In this document: one piece after another, positions 1 to 11,600 of the stretch | Position numbering within the stretch: the first letter of the stretch is position 1 | How the letters are laid out: each line of letters starts with the position of its first letter | From: Ancylostoma caninum | Lineage: Eukaryota > Nematoda > Chromadorea > Rhabditida > Ancylostomatidae | Direction of reading: 5' to 3' | DNA: 64,000 nt | Assembly: GCA_037903475.1 (NCBI GenBank) | Contig: JBAJFG010000454.1 | Location: 992,001-1,056,000 of the forward strand | Translations under genes and position numbers: made by a program | Notes under the pieces: model-generated | Told to the model about the DNA's origin: nothing | What the model saw: the letters and a program-made list of their open reading frames with translations, nothing else | Databases searched by the model: none

Positions 1-224
1 TCACAAACTTATAGCAAATGCACTCCTGACACAGCCGAGACGCAACTGAGACGCTACCGTTTGCGGAGCAGCGGACGTGTCGCGGCGAATAAGCAGCATT
101 TTCGTACTATCCTTGCTCATCAAGGGCAAGGTAAGGGGTGCATTAATGACAAACCACTGCGGTATCATCAGCCGTGAAGTATGACGTTTTTGGTGCAATG
201 GGTGCTAGCGTCCGCCTACAGTCT

Positions 225-445
225 ATTAGCAGAGGGCGCCCGATCCGACTTTGCCCGCAACTACGACCTCATGAATTTTCGGCTAACCGATCTATTTTTG
301 CACTTTCTTTGATTCGCATATGGTGTGATCCCTTGCATTCTTACGTTTCCCTACTGCCTTTCGCTGAAATATTCTTCCAGTCGCATTCTGCGGGCAAAGT
401 CGTAATTGCAGACAAAGTCGGATCAAGCGCCGTCTGTGAGCTAAT
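225..445. repeat. Short inverted-repeat (MITE-like) element
   Basis: The first about 40 bases after 225 (ATTAGC, then GATCCGACTTTGCCCGCAA near 242-260) recur in inverted orientation just before 445 (TTGCAGACAAAGTCGGATC near 407-425, closing with GCTAAT). Identity over the arms is roughly 80 percent with small gaps. No target duplication is convincing and there is no coding capacity, so this is best read as an old, unclassified non-autonomous inverted-repeat element. Confidence 0.4.
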
Positions 446-3400
446 GGACCATACTTAGTTCTATTCATCCAGCGTGTATATTCACATTTACAATTGAGAA
501 GAGAGCCAACAAAATGGAATGGAACCAGGAACAACCAGGAATCAAAAAGCACGCAATCAGGCCACGCATTTTGTGTGCGTGTAAACAAAGCTATTTTAAT
601 GGTTCTCTGCTAGAGAACTGCTTCACTAAAAGCTGTTACAAGTGCAGCCGCGAGGAAGTTTTGTACACATTAGGGCATGATACTGTGCGTGGATGAAGAT
701 CCCTAGTAGTGGTGCATTCATTAAGGCACGGACCTTGAACAAATCCATATAGGGGTACTTAGGATAGTAAGTGAAATGATTATTGAAAGTGACAGTGTCT
801 GAGCCTCTAAATGGCATCTCTGTTTGGGATCGGAGACCACATATAATTAAAATATACGTAGATGTATTATACATTCAAAAGCTCAGGAGGATCTGAAACT
901 GATATTTGCCTGACTAACGGTAAGGATCCTAGCGCAGCAAATGCTGGCAACGGCTGAAAGGATTCCGATACTAGAATTTATAGCGCAGTAAGAACCACTG
1001 CGGCACGAAGGACAGAAAATGAGAAAGAGAATGAAGAAACAGGAGAGAAAGAATCATGACACGTTAGACATAGAGTGAGGGACTCTCCTATGTATAAATG
1101 TGCATGGAGCTTTCTTTTGTTGATAGGCGATAGCTCGCTGGCATTTTCCTACCAATTCGTTCAAATTTATGACCCCATTCACTCTTTCATCCCTGGATTT
1201 ATTTCTTATCCCGGTCATGTGCTCATCGATTCAGCTGGCATCGCCAATTCTTCAGAAATCCTGGAGTTCTTCCCGAATACACTTGCAATCTTCTAGGTGC
1301 ATAGGCAATCCTCTGACAAATCACCAGTCTCCTCACTTCCCGCACATTCATCAAATTCGCGCAATCTTCACACAGCAGAGCAAAAAAACTGTGAAAAGGG
1401 AATGAAAAAGAAAGAAAAAGGTTTTCACTGCTGCGAATTGTACGCTGTTGCCTTTGCTCTTCACTAAAAACTGATTAAATTCGTGTGCAAGCCTCATAAA
1501 GTCGTTGTAGAACGAAAAGTGCAACATCCGTTCGTTTCAACATAAATGTCGTCGTACAAGCCTGTAACTTGCTCCCGAATTCATTGCAGAGGTGCATGGA
1601 TGGAACCAGGAGGCTGATGACTTTCCTTAGGGATTCTTAAAGCTCCTAGGAAATTCACCCTAGTGGGACTTACTTTTTTCCAGAAGCGCCTTTTTTTGTG
1701 TAACTGAACACTATATATGAGGTACGCTGTGTTTTTATTACCACTATTTTATTACCACTATTCAGTATAGTAATTAGAAATTATGATAGTTGGAAAAACA
1801 TGTATGTGGTGATTTACTGCCACAAGAACTTTGAACATGAGAAAAAGAACAAAAATCAACTGGTCAACAACAGCTTAGAAACCTCAATTTCTATGAACTT
1901 ATTTTTGTGCTATTATATATTTGCCATTTCACTGCCACAAGAATGGCAAATCAATTATTCAGGATCTAATAACATGTTGGCAGATACATAATGGCACAAA
2001 AATAAGTAGAAATTTTCAGGAATCGGAGAAGTAAATAATTAAATAGTTAACTAAGGTTCCTGAAAATGCAAGATTACGAGTTGAGCAACAGAGACAGTGT
2101 AGACATTATATACCATAATGAACTCTCATCTCTTAGAGTAGTACTACGAATACGTGCTGAAGGTTATGTAGGTCAGCCACCACATTCACCACTACTTTTA
2201 GAATTTTACTGCTACGTACCAGCATGATTTATACACATTTACTTAAGGTATTCCAGTTTTTGAAACACCGGGAAGAACTTAATGTTCTACAAAAACGCAC
2301 TGGAAAACGACACTGCAATGATTTTCTTCGCAAAGTTTTGTTTTAATGAGTCTACGACGAACGTTCCTGACGAATAGTTTGAGAGTGCACCCCTTAGTTG
2401 GTTTTGTTAACCACAAAAACAGCTCAGTGATCAAGTTACACGGTTTTCTGATAATTTTTAAGGCTTTTGATTTTTATTAGCAGAGACTGCCGTCTAGATA
2501 TACAGAGTGATCCCCTTCATCGGACCCATCGAAACTACCTTAGTGAATGAGGATAAAGGAATCCCTCAAAAGAGGGTGTTGGCAAAAGGGGAGCTTTGTT
2601 GCCAGATTTCTTTTACGTAAGAAAAAAACATTTATTTCGCAAGAAAATGGAAGAAAAGGGATAGCTGAATTCGAAAATAGTTGAAAGCTTTTGTGGGAAA
2701 ACAATCTTCTGGCTAATCGGCAACGAAAAGATTGGGAATCATCTTAAAAAGTCAATATGTTAAGAAAATAGTATTATTCAAGGACGAGGAACAATGGAAT
2801 ACTCCTCGACTAATGTAGATTCAATTCATAAAAAAGAGCATTGCTAGGGAAGACTCTACGAAAGTGTGCGTAGGCGCTATCTCCATGAAGACGATAATAT
2901 CTTTACATCTGAAGAGAAAGCTACTTCTCTTCGCTCAAATAAATGGAATCGTGAAGTTGTGCGCATGGTTAATGAGCCAAATCTATGTACAATCCAGCAC
3001 GGTTCCTAGAAAAACATACTAACATCATTCCCTCGCGAATAGTGCTCATATGTATATACATACATGTGCTTGGCTTTAGGTTCTGGCAAAAAGAAAGCAC
3101 ACGAATTGTCGTCAAAATGTCTGGAAATGCTTAATGGGAGAGACAACATTTGGATGATATTCATTGTAAGATTTACAGAAAATCCTGCTGAAAAACCTTG
3201 TTTTGAAAGTGATAAGAACTAAGAGAGATACTAATGATTCTTGAGCATGAAGTACATATGTAGGGATTTTCATGCCATTGGGGATTGCATGCAACAGATA
3301 AGATTTGGTTACAGTATTACAGCGTGAATACGAAGGCACGATGAATGCGGTGATATTTCCCACCTTTCTTTCAACATAGTGCGACATGAAGCTTCATCGC

Positions 3401-6400
3401 CTTCCGATCTAAGCGAAACATCTTTCTTTTTTTATCTTCTCTTGATTTTTTCAACATATTTATGGTCCCTGAGCCAAAGCGTACTACGCGACTAGGATTT
3501 GCGCAATCCTCGCATGCGTCACCTCATAAGTTGTATTAGACGCTTGGTGGCACTTTTTCATGCTGGATAATCCATGGATGACATTCGCTCATAGGCAAAA
3601 AAATGCTTTCAAGGAATTAGAAATCCTCGTATGTTCAGCACAAATGAGTGCCCTCTTGGATTCATGCTGACTCATCTTTCCCGTCATGTGATATCCGAGC
3701 AGGTTTTTAGGATTTTTACAAAAATGTTATAACAATCACACCCCATCAATTCGGAATATGTGGACAATGGCTACGACTTGCTCTGCAAAGTGTCCTTCCC
3801 TAGTAAGCAAGGATGTTGCAAACTTTTTCTACAACAAATTTATGGAAACACGATAGTATTGAAGTATTTACAGTAGTACCATATACGTATTAGAAACCTA
3901 GTGGTGTAGGGTGAGTTTCTAGAATAAGATTGGAAAGGGAAAAAAAGCAAAGAATATTCGAATCCATATGTGCATGGAATCCATGAATGTCTGGAGGAAA
4001 CCGAATTTTGCCAAAACGAGTGAGCTGATTGAGCAATGCTTGCTTCACTTAATCAAAAGGTCTTGTCAATGCAAAAAGGAAAAAAGCTAGTAATTTATCT
4101 GAACTAGGTGATAGTTGTGCTTGAAAATCTTTTTGTACACATTCATCATTTTCTTCCTATGGAAAAGCCACAATTACAACCTTGACGGCTGGGTGTTTTC
4201 TGACCAATGTACATACAATCAATATATTAATCACTACACGTCATAGATTAAGTGGTAAATCACTACAAAGATCTATTAAATACTCCTGAATAGCACAAGG
4301 AAAATGAACTACGTCGAGTTCCAGAAAACAAGAAGAAATTCTGGCTTAGTTTTGAGCATACGTAGTTAGTAGTAGTCCCTTATCCATCATACGCAATAAG
4401 CTCAGGAAGAAGACTGTCCCGATTACATGTCATATTTCGTCTTCATTAACACTGCTGTACAACTAAATCTATTCGTGCACATACTCATTTCTTATAACAA
4501 GTTGGAGCATCAATGAGTGAAACACGTACTGGTAATGAAAGTGTTGGTAGACATATGTCGGTGGGTTAGAACCGTCAAAAGACATTTAGACATTTGTTCC
4601 CGGATAAATTTTCATTATTCAGCACATCACACCCACATGTCCTTCAGAGCTTCTCTGCCCGATTGAATGTGAGCCCAACAAATCCCATAAGAAGAGGTGT
4701 AACCAAGTACGATAAAACATTTTGAAACGCTCGTGACCAGTGATTGAGCAGGAGCATTTCACCCCCCCCCCCTACAAATGCTTCTCAATGAGTGCAAAGT
4801 ATTCGGCAGAAAATGTTGGGCGAAAAAATTCCAAATGTAAATGTAGGAGCTCGATCGATACTCAGATTGAACATTTAGCATGGATATCATATTTTGTATG
4901 AGATCTCTGATCCTACCCTCACAAAAGCTACTCATAGAGAAATTCTCTGGAGCACTTCCCTCCAGCACAGTTAACATCAACAGCAGAAAAGCGATAAAAG
5001 CTAATGACTCACCTTCGTACGTATGTTTCGATGTCGTACAAGCTATAGCATTCTCTTCCTGGTGGGTCAGAAGTATTTTGATCTTCCTCGGTCCTAAAAT
5101 GACAGGCGAGACGATTGAGGAGAATGACTATAATGAACCACGATGCAAAACGTAGTGAGCAGGGGTGTGTTTTTATAAAAACACCTCATAGATGAGATCG
5201 TGTCTATATGCAACCATGACTTGGGGTCACAATTGCGGTTATGGAGTAAACTGAGTCAGAAAAAAATTGCAGAGGTAATACTGGCAAGTCTCGCCCTGAG
5301 AAACTGGACTTCATAAGCTGCATGACGGCACGACATCAAGACGAATGAATTTTTTCATCTTCCGAGTGAGCAAGATGTACCCTACACATTTGCCATTCCT
5401 TGCATTTGCATAAGCGAGCTCATGCTACCGGTCAAAAACGCCAAGTACTACCAGGAGAAGAAACTCATTGCATGACAGGTCATTTTTGCAAAAACCTTAT
5501 CAGGAAGGTTCCTTTCAAAATTTGTATTCTATTATATTAGTATTACATCAAAAATTGTATTCTATTGGTATTTGACTGCAGTCAGAAAGAAACGGTCAAT
5601 TTGTATAGTTTTTCTCTCCCATTCCTGCTTCAGTGTGATAGTGAAATTTTTCAGCACCGTGATTTCTTCCTTAGTTTTTGTCTCTTTTTTACTGGTTTTA
5701 CTTTTGGTTAGTTTGGTAAGAAATGCATAGGTATCCTCATTGCATACACAAGCTCCACGTAATGCATCAAACATCACATGTACAGTATCGGTAAGTAAAG
5801 TATGATTAGTGAGCGTAACGGTCTGGGGATCTGTTGCTGCATAGAGCTCACCTCTGGATTGAGGTTTGGACGTTTGGATAAGCACTGAAGCCCTATGGGG
5901 TTTCCTAACAGCAGCCCAGCATGAGCAGAGACTCAATCCAAGTTGCATTCTGAGCCAAAACTTCAACAGCCCAGGTTTTCATGGATCTTGTTCAGTATCT
6001 TGATTTCTCCCTATCGGAGTTGGCACAGGTTGGGCACGTACATATTTTCCTACTAATAGCTTCAGAATATTATTGCTGCGCTTTCTTTTGCTGCTCAAAT
6101 GATAGGAAAAAACAGTTGATCGATTCTAAAAAAAACATCTTTTTCTTTATGTATTAAGGGTATCAACAGCGTTACTGTTTTCACTTAGGTATCAGAGAAG
6201 ATGTTAGTAGCTTGTATCATCGAAGTATTCTCCGCAGGAAAGGTTGTGTTTTGTTCGGGATTGACGAAAATCCTTTTTTCTCTCTTTTGTTAGGCTTGTT
6301 GGCAATCCCACCTTTTTTTGTAAACACAGGAGCATCAGAACACAACTTCCATTGCAAATTTCTAGTCTATGTACAATGGGATATAGAATAACTATATTTT

Positions 6401-7028
6401 GAATTGAAACGAAGCGATACAAATGAAGAACCAATATGTTGATGAAACCATTTGGAATAGTCTTGGAGCGTGGTAATTTTGTTTGAAAGCGGTTTACGTC
6501 AACCTTATTCAGCAGGAGACTCAATCATTAGTTCAGGTATAGTAAAAAGTTCGGCCTGCAGCAGTGTCCCTGATCACATCTTATTGGCTGCTACATGTGT
6601 AGTTAACAAATGGGACCCTTTTAACCCGTCTTCTTGCTGGTTAAAACAACTTCCCCGTAGTTTTCTTAGCGGAGTGTCTTTAAGAACGTAAATTAAAGCT
6701 GGTGCAGTAATGTTCAGGGAAAAATGTACGCCCGTAACATTTCGCACAAGACGTTTTACGCAGGTTTTCTCAGTGTCTCGCGCCTTAATTTCACCTCCTT
6801 CTTCTACATGCTTACAAGCTTTGATAAAACAAGAAAACTTCGATAAAAATATAATGCCGCCCTATTTTGCTTCCTGCTTTTGGAAAGAGATTTAAATCAA
6901 TTTTCTCCTTCAGCAACATGCAAATCCCTACATTGTTCCTACCTCTATTACAAGCGTCACAAATTGAGGATTCTTCCTGTTAATTGCTCGGGATTAGCGA
7001 TTCGTTGATGGGCATTTGCTTCAAGCTA
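446..7028. other. Gene-free stretch, no supported feature
   Basis: AT-rich sequence with only short open frames, which look random on both strands: no family motif, and no chains of exons with matching phases. The longest frame (5562-5966, minus strand, 134 codons) has no recognisable domain. An 11-base C run lies at 4762-4772. I see no RNA gene here. Confidence 0.6.
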
Positions 7029-7207
7029 CACTGCGTTTCATAACTATACGACCACCCTATTTTTTTGCAGTACTGGAAGATGCAGCTAAGAAAGACTTTT
7101 TCTGTTCCATCCATCAGATTCAGAGATAAGAATAACCTCTGGACACCAATTTTCATTGCACTAGTTTTTCTCGTAACTTTCAATTTCGAATTTATCAATT
7201 TCCTCAA

Positions 7208-7230
7208 CGTTTCATAACTATACGACCACT
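7208..7230. repeat. Inner left copy of the Tc1 terminal motif
   Basis: The motif CGTTTCATAACTATACGACC plus flanking bases matches the outer terminal repeat (7034-7055) in the same orientation. It pairs with the inverted inner copy at 8420-8442. It is likely a second transposase-binding site. Confidence 0.85.
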
Positions 7231-7289
7231 CGTGAACAGCTCAATTTTCTCAAAATCTAGCAATGAAACAACACCATTTACAGCAAATT

Positions 7290-8215
7290 TAATAGGCTAT
7301 CGTCCTTCTAGGATTGAAAACCACTTCAATGGGCGATTCAGCATACTGTTCATCAGATTCTTCAGGAAATCGCTCTCTACATCTTCCCAGGCGTCGATGA
7401 TTGTGGTCTTCAGCTCATAAGTCGACTGAAATTAACGATGATTGCAGCGAACCCTTCGTGCTAGGATTCTCGACAAATTCTCCATTGAGTTCAGGCCCGG
7501 GCTGCATGTGGGCCAATCCGTAACGTTCGCTCTGTTCTCTAAAAGCCAGCTTTTGGTTGCCTGAATGGCATGCACTTCGGTGTTAACCTGCGGTAAGGCA
7601 TACTTCTGTCGACGATATCCCTCAAAAATAGCAGCAAATGCTTATGTAAAGTGTCCTGGTAGTTCATCGAGTCCATGGGTCCCGAAACGAAGACTATCTC
7701 TAGTCTGATCCCGGCAGAAAAATTACTCCAATCCATGGATGATCCGCCTCCAATGTTGCGTCGACTGAAGGTGGTGGGGTTCTTTTGCGAACCCTTCCAG
7801 TAGCTTATCATGTCGTCAGGTTCGTCCAAATTAAACTTTTGCTCATCTGTGGAGATGATCTGAAAGCATTTCTCGAAGCCTCATTCGTACTGCTCCGGCT
7901 CGGAAAATTATCACTGGTTTGCTCCAAACTGTGGTCATGTTCGTCGAGTGAATCCTTGCTGAATTGTCTTTTAGAGAAAAATCAGACGTGGAGCGTTCTT
8001 CGTAGTTTCTCTTACAACATTTCCGTTGCGGTGTAGCGCTCTCCACACCATGCTGTTTGAGACTGGGAGTTTCAGTTCTGCTCGGATCTGGTTGAGCCAC
8101 ATGCAACTGTTGGACACTTGCCTGCGGATCTTCCTCTCGTCATGAGCTGTGAGATGTTTCGGCTTCTGTTATCCTTCTTCTTGTTGTATCCATCAGAATT
8201 TTGCAAATAAGTGGA
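7290..8215 (-). pseudogene. Tc1-like transposase relic
   Basis: Read on the minus strand from about 8215, the remains follow the order of a Tc1 transposase. First comes an N-terminal helix-turn-helix region (LTAHDERKIRRQVS, then a stretch ending NGNVVRETTKNAPRL, about 8000-8170). Next is the middle of the catalytic core (STDEQKFNLDEPDDMISYW followed by GGGSSMDWSNF, about 7730-7865). Last is the C-terminal acidic motif region (DWPTCSPGLNSMENL, about 7450-7510) and the tail (TTIIDAWEDVESDF). The family normally has SPDLNP; here it reads SPGLNS, so the motif is damaged. The pieces lie in different frames with several stops between them, so no intact protein of the usual 340 or so residues can be made. 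Confidence 0.85.
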
Positions 8216-8419
8216 AACGAGACAGTGATTAGAACCACTCTTCATCCCGATGGCTCAACCACTTAGTCCTGCATCGTTCAGAGGCGGGAACCGAGCTTTT
8301 TTGGTCTGTGATTATGGATGTACCGCGAGGGATACTGAGAAAAATGCGAAACCCACCATTTGCAATCCTTGCACACCCAAGCAGAGGCGGCAAAGTTTCA
8401 TCAGTTTTCATTATTCACT

Positions 8420-8442
8420 AGTGGTCGTATAGATATGAAACG
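8420..8442. repeat. Inner right copy of the Tc1 terminal motif
   Basis: The inverted copy of the terminal motif, 173 bases inside the right end. It differs at one base (GATATG rather than GTTATG) from the outer copy at 8594-8615. Confidence 0.85.
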
Positions 8443-8620
8443 TGGGAAGAACGGTCACACCTCATTTCAGAACTTAGCAGATAAGTGTGCGGTGTAGAAA
8501 TTTGTGCTCCATGGTTATTTTGTCAGCTGAATCTAATGCTTACTATAGAAAAATTCCGAAATTGCTGCATCACGCACAGCTGCAAAAAATAAAGTGGTCG
8601 TATAGTTATGAAACGCAGTG

Positions 8621-11600
8621 TATACCTGGAAACGCTTCTGTAGATGCAAGATAGTTGCTATTGGGCCCTTGGCATTGTGAGACACTTCCTGGAACTCGTA
8701 GAGTATTCCAGATGCGGAAGCGACTGCATGTGGACTCTATCAATCAGAAAACAAAATAAAGGATTTCCTATGATGGATTAGGGTTCTTTGAAGGGCAAGG
8801 ACAAGGATCTATTGGATTCGTAGCCCACAGCGACGCCTTGGGCGAAAACTATAGAAAAATCCCCGAAAAGGTCCCACAACAAACGCTTTTCATCGACCAA
8901 TTTTGGTATGGCGTTTGCGGGTTTGCGGTGTCCGTGCTTGCAAATGACATTATACGGCGTACCCCACATGCTGTCTATTGTGGCGTCGTAGGAAAAAATT
9001 CATATCCAAAGGATCGGTGGTCCATTTGGTGGGGTGGGGAAGGTTTCACGAAGTGTACGTTAGGCTGTACGTATCTGAGCGTCCCTTGTTGTTCAGTATG
9101 CACTCGCGCAGCCTTTGTCGGTTGGAGCGCGTTTTTCCACGGCTACAGTAGCCCTTTGTCCCATATCAACGTTAGAGCTTACACCGAGGTCTCAAACTTG
9201 AGATACATGCTACACATATAGTTTCGACTCCAAAGAGCAAGAAACCTGGGCGGGCAAGATTTTGAGCGGAACCTTGCCTTTAAGATTGCTGTGCTTTCAC
9301 TTCCTTAGCTTTCATGCATCAATTCTTCCATCAATCTTAATCAGTTTATATTGTCTGCTCTTCAAACATCAGTGTAGTAACACCTTACTCATATTATATC
9401 AGACCATCGCCTGAAGCACATGTAGCAGAATCAACGCGGTGAGTGCAGCCAAAGGATGTATCACCAGAATAAAATATGTTTTATAATGGACTCCATTCAT
9501 CCTTCCCTTCTCTTTTGTTCGAAAGTTTGAACAATACAATAGATGGGACTTGACAGCGCGAGCTGGAGCTTTTGTAAAATGATTGCTAGAAGATTTTTAT
9601 ACCTTTTCGTGATTTCGAGTAATTTCTTTCTAATCAGGACAATATGTAGATGATGAAAAAATTCTTAGAACTTCTTAGATTCTTCAGAACCTTTATATAA
9701 ATATTAGGCCGTCCTGAACATAATGGCTGCAATCTAGTAATAAGGACTTTGTAGTTCATAACTTAATTAGGAAGTGAGACAGACGAACTTCAAAACATTC
9801 AAAAGCGCGAATTTTCCTCTATCCTTCAGAACCACTTCGTAATTTTTGCGTCCATGTTGTTTTTACAATGGAGTAGATAAATCCGCTCATTCTCATACCC
9901 AACTAAACCAATTTTCTTTTGATAAAGGCTCTGGATCTCTCGTTGCAAAATACATAGTGTTGACCAGACAACTGCTTAATACAACATCGTTTTGAGCATG
10001 TAGCGAAAATGCCTGTAATCTGGGAAGTCCATGTGAATCAGGATGTACTCGAAGTTGTCCCTTCGCACTTTGCTGAATCCAGTGGCTCCAGTTTTCTTCT
10101 TTCCTATATTAATTTTTATTTGAAAGAATTACTTTAATTTGGAGCTGAGTTACGCAACTCCGATTGCGTGCTTCAGAAATAGCCATTATTTCCGGGACAA
10201 TCTAATAGATGCTCAATTACACTCATAACGAGAATTTTATTCATAGGAAACCCTATAGAAGTATTTGCAGGGACTAATCTTAATGTCTTTTCCACGTATA
10301 TTCTCCCCACTCGCTCCCCCCCCCCCCACCTTCCCCTCGAGATCCTCTTGTGTACAACACGAACGCTGAACTTTTGCTCACTACGGGAAGAAAGCATGCA
10401 GCGTGAAGGGCTGCCACAAATTGAATCAGGGTCTCCTTCATAACACTGCTGTGATATGCAGACCAGTCACCCAAAAGTACAATTTTTCTCTTCGCGAGAG
10501 TCCTTAGAAGGGCTTCAGAAGGTAAAAAAATACAACAGTGACACCTGCATTCAAGAAATTTCAATACTGTTTTTATGACGACACAAAGTACGCTAATCCG
10601 CATTCAATTAATGTATGCTTTAGATATTAAAAGCAAATTTTATAAATAAGATATGAGATGCACTTTAAGAGCTCGTCCTTGAGTTCTTAAATCATCCCAC
10701 CTGTCATCTCCAAATCCCCTTTCGTTGTTGGCTGGTGTCGGGGAGAGGGAAAGCGACAATATCCAATGAAACCTTCCTCCAAGCTTTCTCTACAGACGCA
10801 ATGTAATCAAATTCATTCAATTCAGTCCTCTAGCCCTGTTTTTATAATTTTCAGATGATGTTGCTTAATTAGTTGATTCGGATCCGAGTTTAGACTAGCC
10901 TTTTATTTGCAACGTCAACCTTGAGTGTGGAGAGAAATTTACGCAATCGCAGAGCGTTGTGATTTTTTTCTAACGTATTATGAGCCCCCCAAAGATTCCA
11001 TGGATCCCAGGGAAACTATATTTGGGAGCTACTGAGAATGTCGTTTCGTGTAAAGGCCATCGGTATGGTGAGTTTAAATCATTTTCTAAAGAAGTAATAC
11101 ACTACTTTAGCCGATTTACTGGCTAGTAAACATTAGTGATTGTAGCCAGTTTTATATTTTTTTATATAGAGATAGCATCAAAAAAGAGACATCGTTTCAC
11201 ACAGGAAAATTATCACAGTACGAAATCTAGGCGTTTATTCCAGATATTCTGCGACAGCGTTTATACTTACCGCTTTCATCATGATTCCCCCTAGATCTGT
11301 GAAAAAAAATTGCGTAAGTGGTCCCCGATGAACCGATAGGCTAATGAACGGTTGCAGACTTTACAGAATTCAATCGCGGTGATTGTAATACATACTTCTT
11401 AGCAAATATTTTTATTCTCCAACTCATTGTGATAAAATCTGGGCTCATTTACACAAGCTAATCTAAAAATGTCACTAGTGGTTGATTCAGTTTTTTGTCC
11501 ACTATTTTCTTACTTTACTTTTTCAAAAGAGGTTAATTTAAATGCACTACGTACATCGTCTCGGATAAATTAGAATTCCCCCCCCCCCCCTCCACCCCAC

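Larger units (their letters stand above)
7029..8620 (-). mobile_element. Tc1-type DNA transposon with IR/DR ends
   Basis: A 1,592-bp element with complete ends, bordered by TA on both sides (7027-7028 and 8621-8622), the target-site duplication of the Tc1/mariner superfamily. The outermost 27 bases (7029-7055, beginning CACTGCGTTTCATAACTATA) are repeated exactly, inverted, at 8594-8620. A second copy of the same motif lies about 174 bases further in at each end (7208-7230 and 8420-8442, one mismatch between the inner copies). This double inverted/direct repeat (IR/DR) layout is known from some Tc1 elements such as Sleeping Beauty, where both sites bind transposase. The interior carries a broken transposase on the minus strand, so the element is not autonomous now. 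The intact ends suggest it was mobilised or decayed fairly recently compared with its coding region. Confidence 0.92.

Noticed and set aside
5562..5966. A 134-codon minus-strand gene
   Set aside because: No recognisable family, low-complexity lysine/threonine stretch, and no exon partners.
8838..9221. A 127-codon plus-strand gene
   Set aside because: Cysteine- and tryptophan-rich with no recognisable domain, no splice context, and a comparable frame on the opposite strand.
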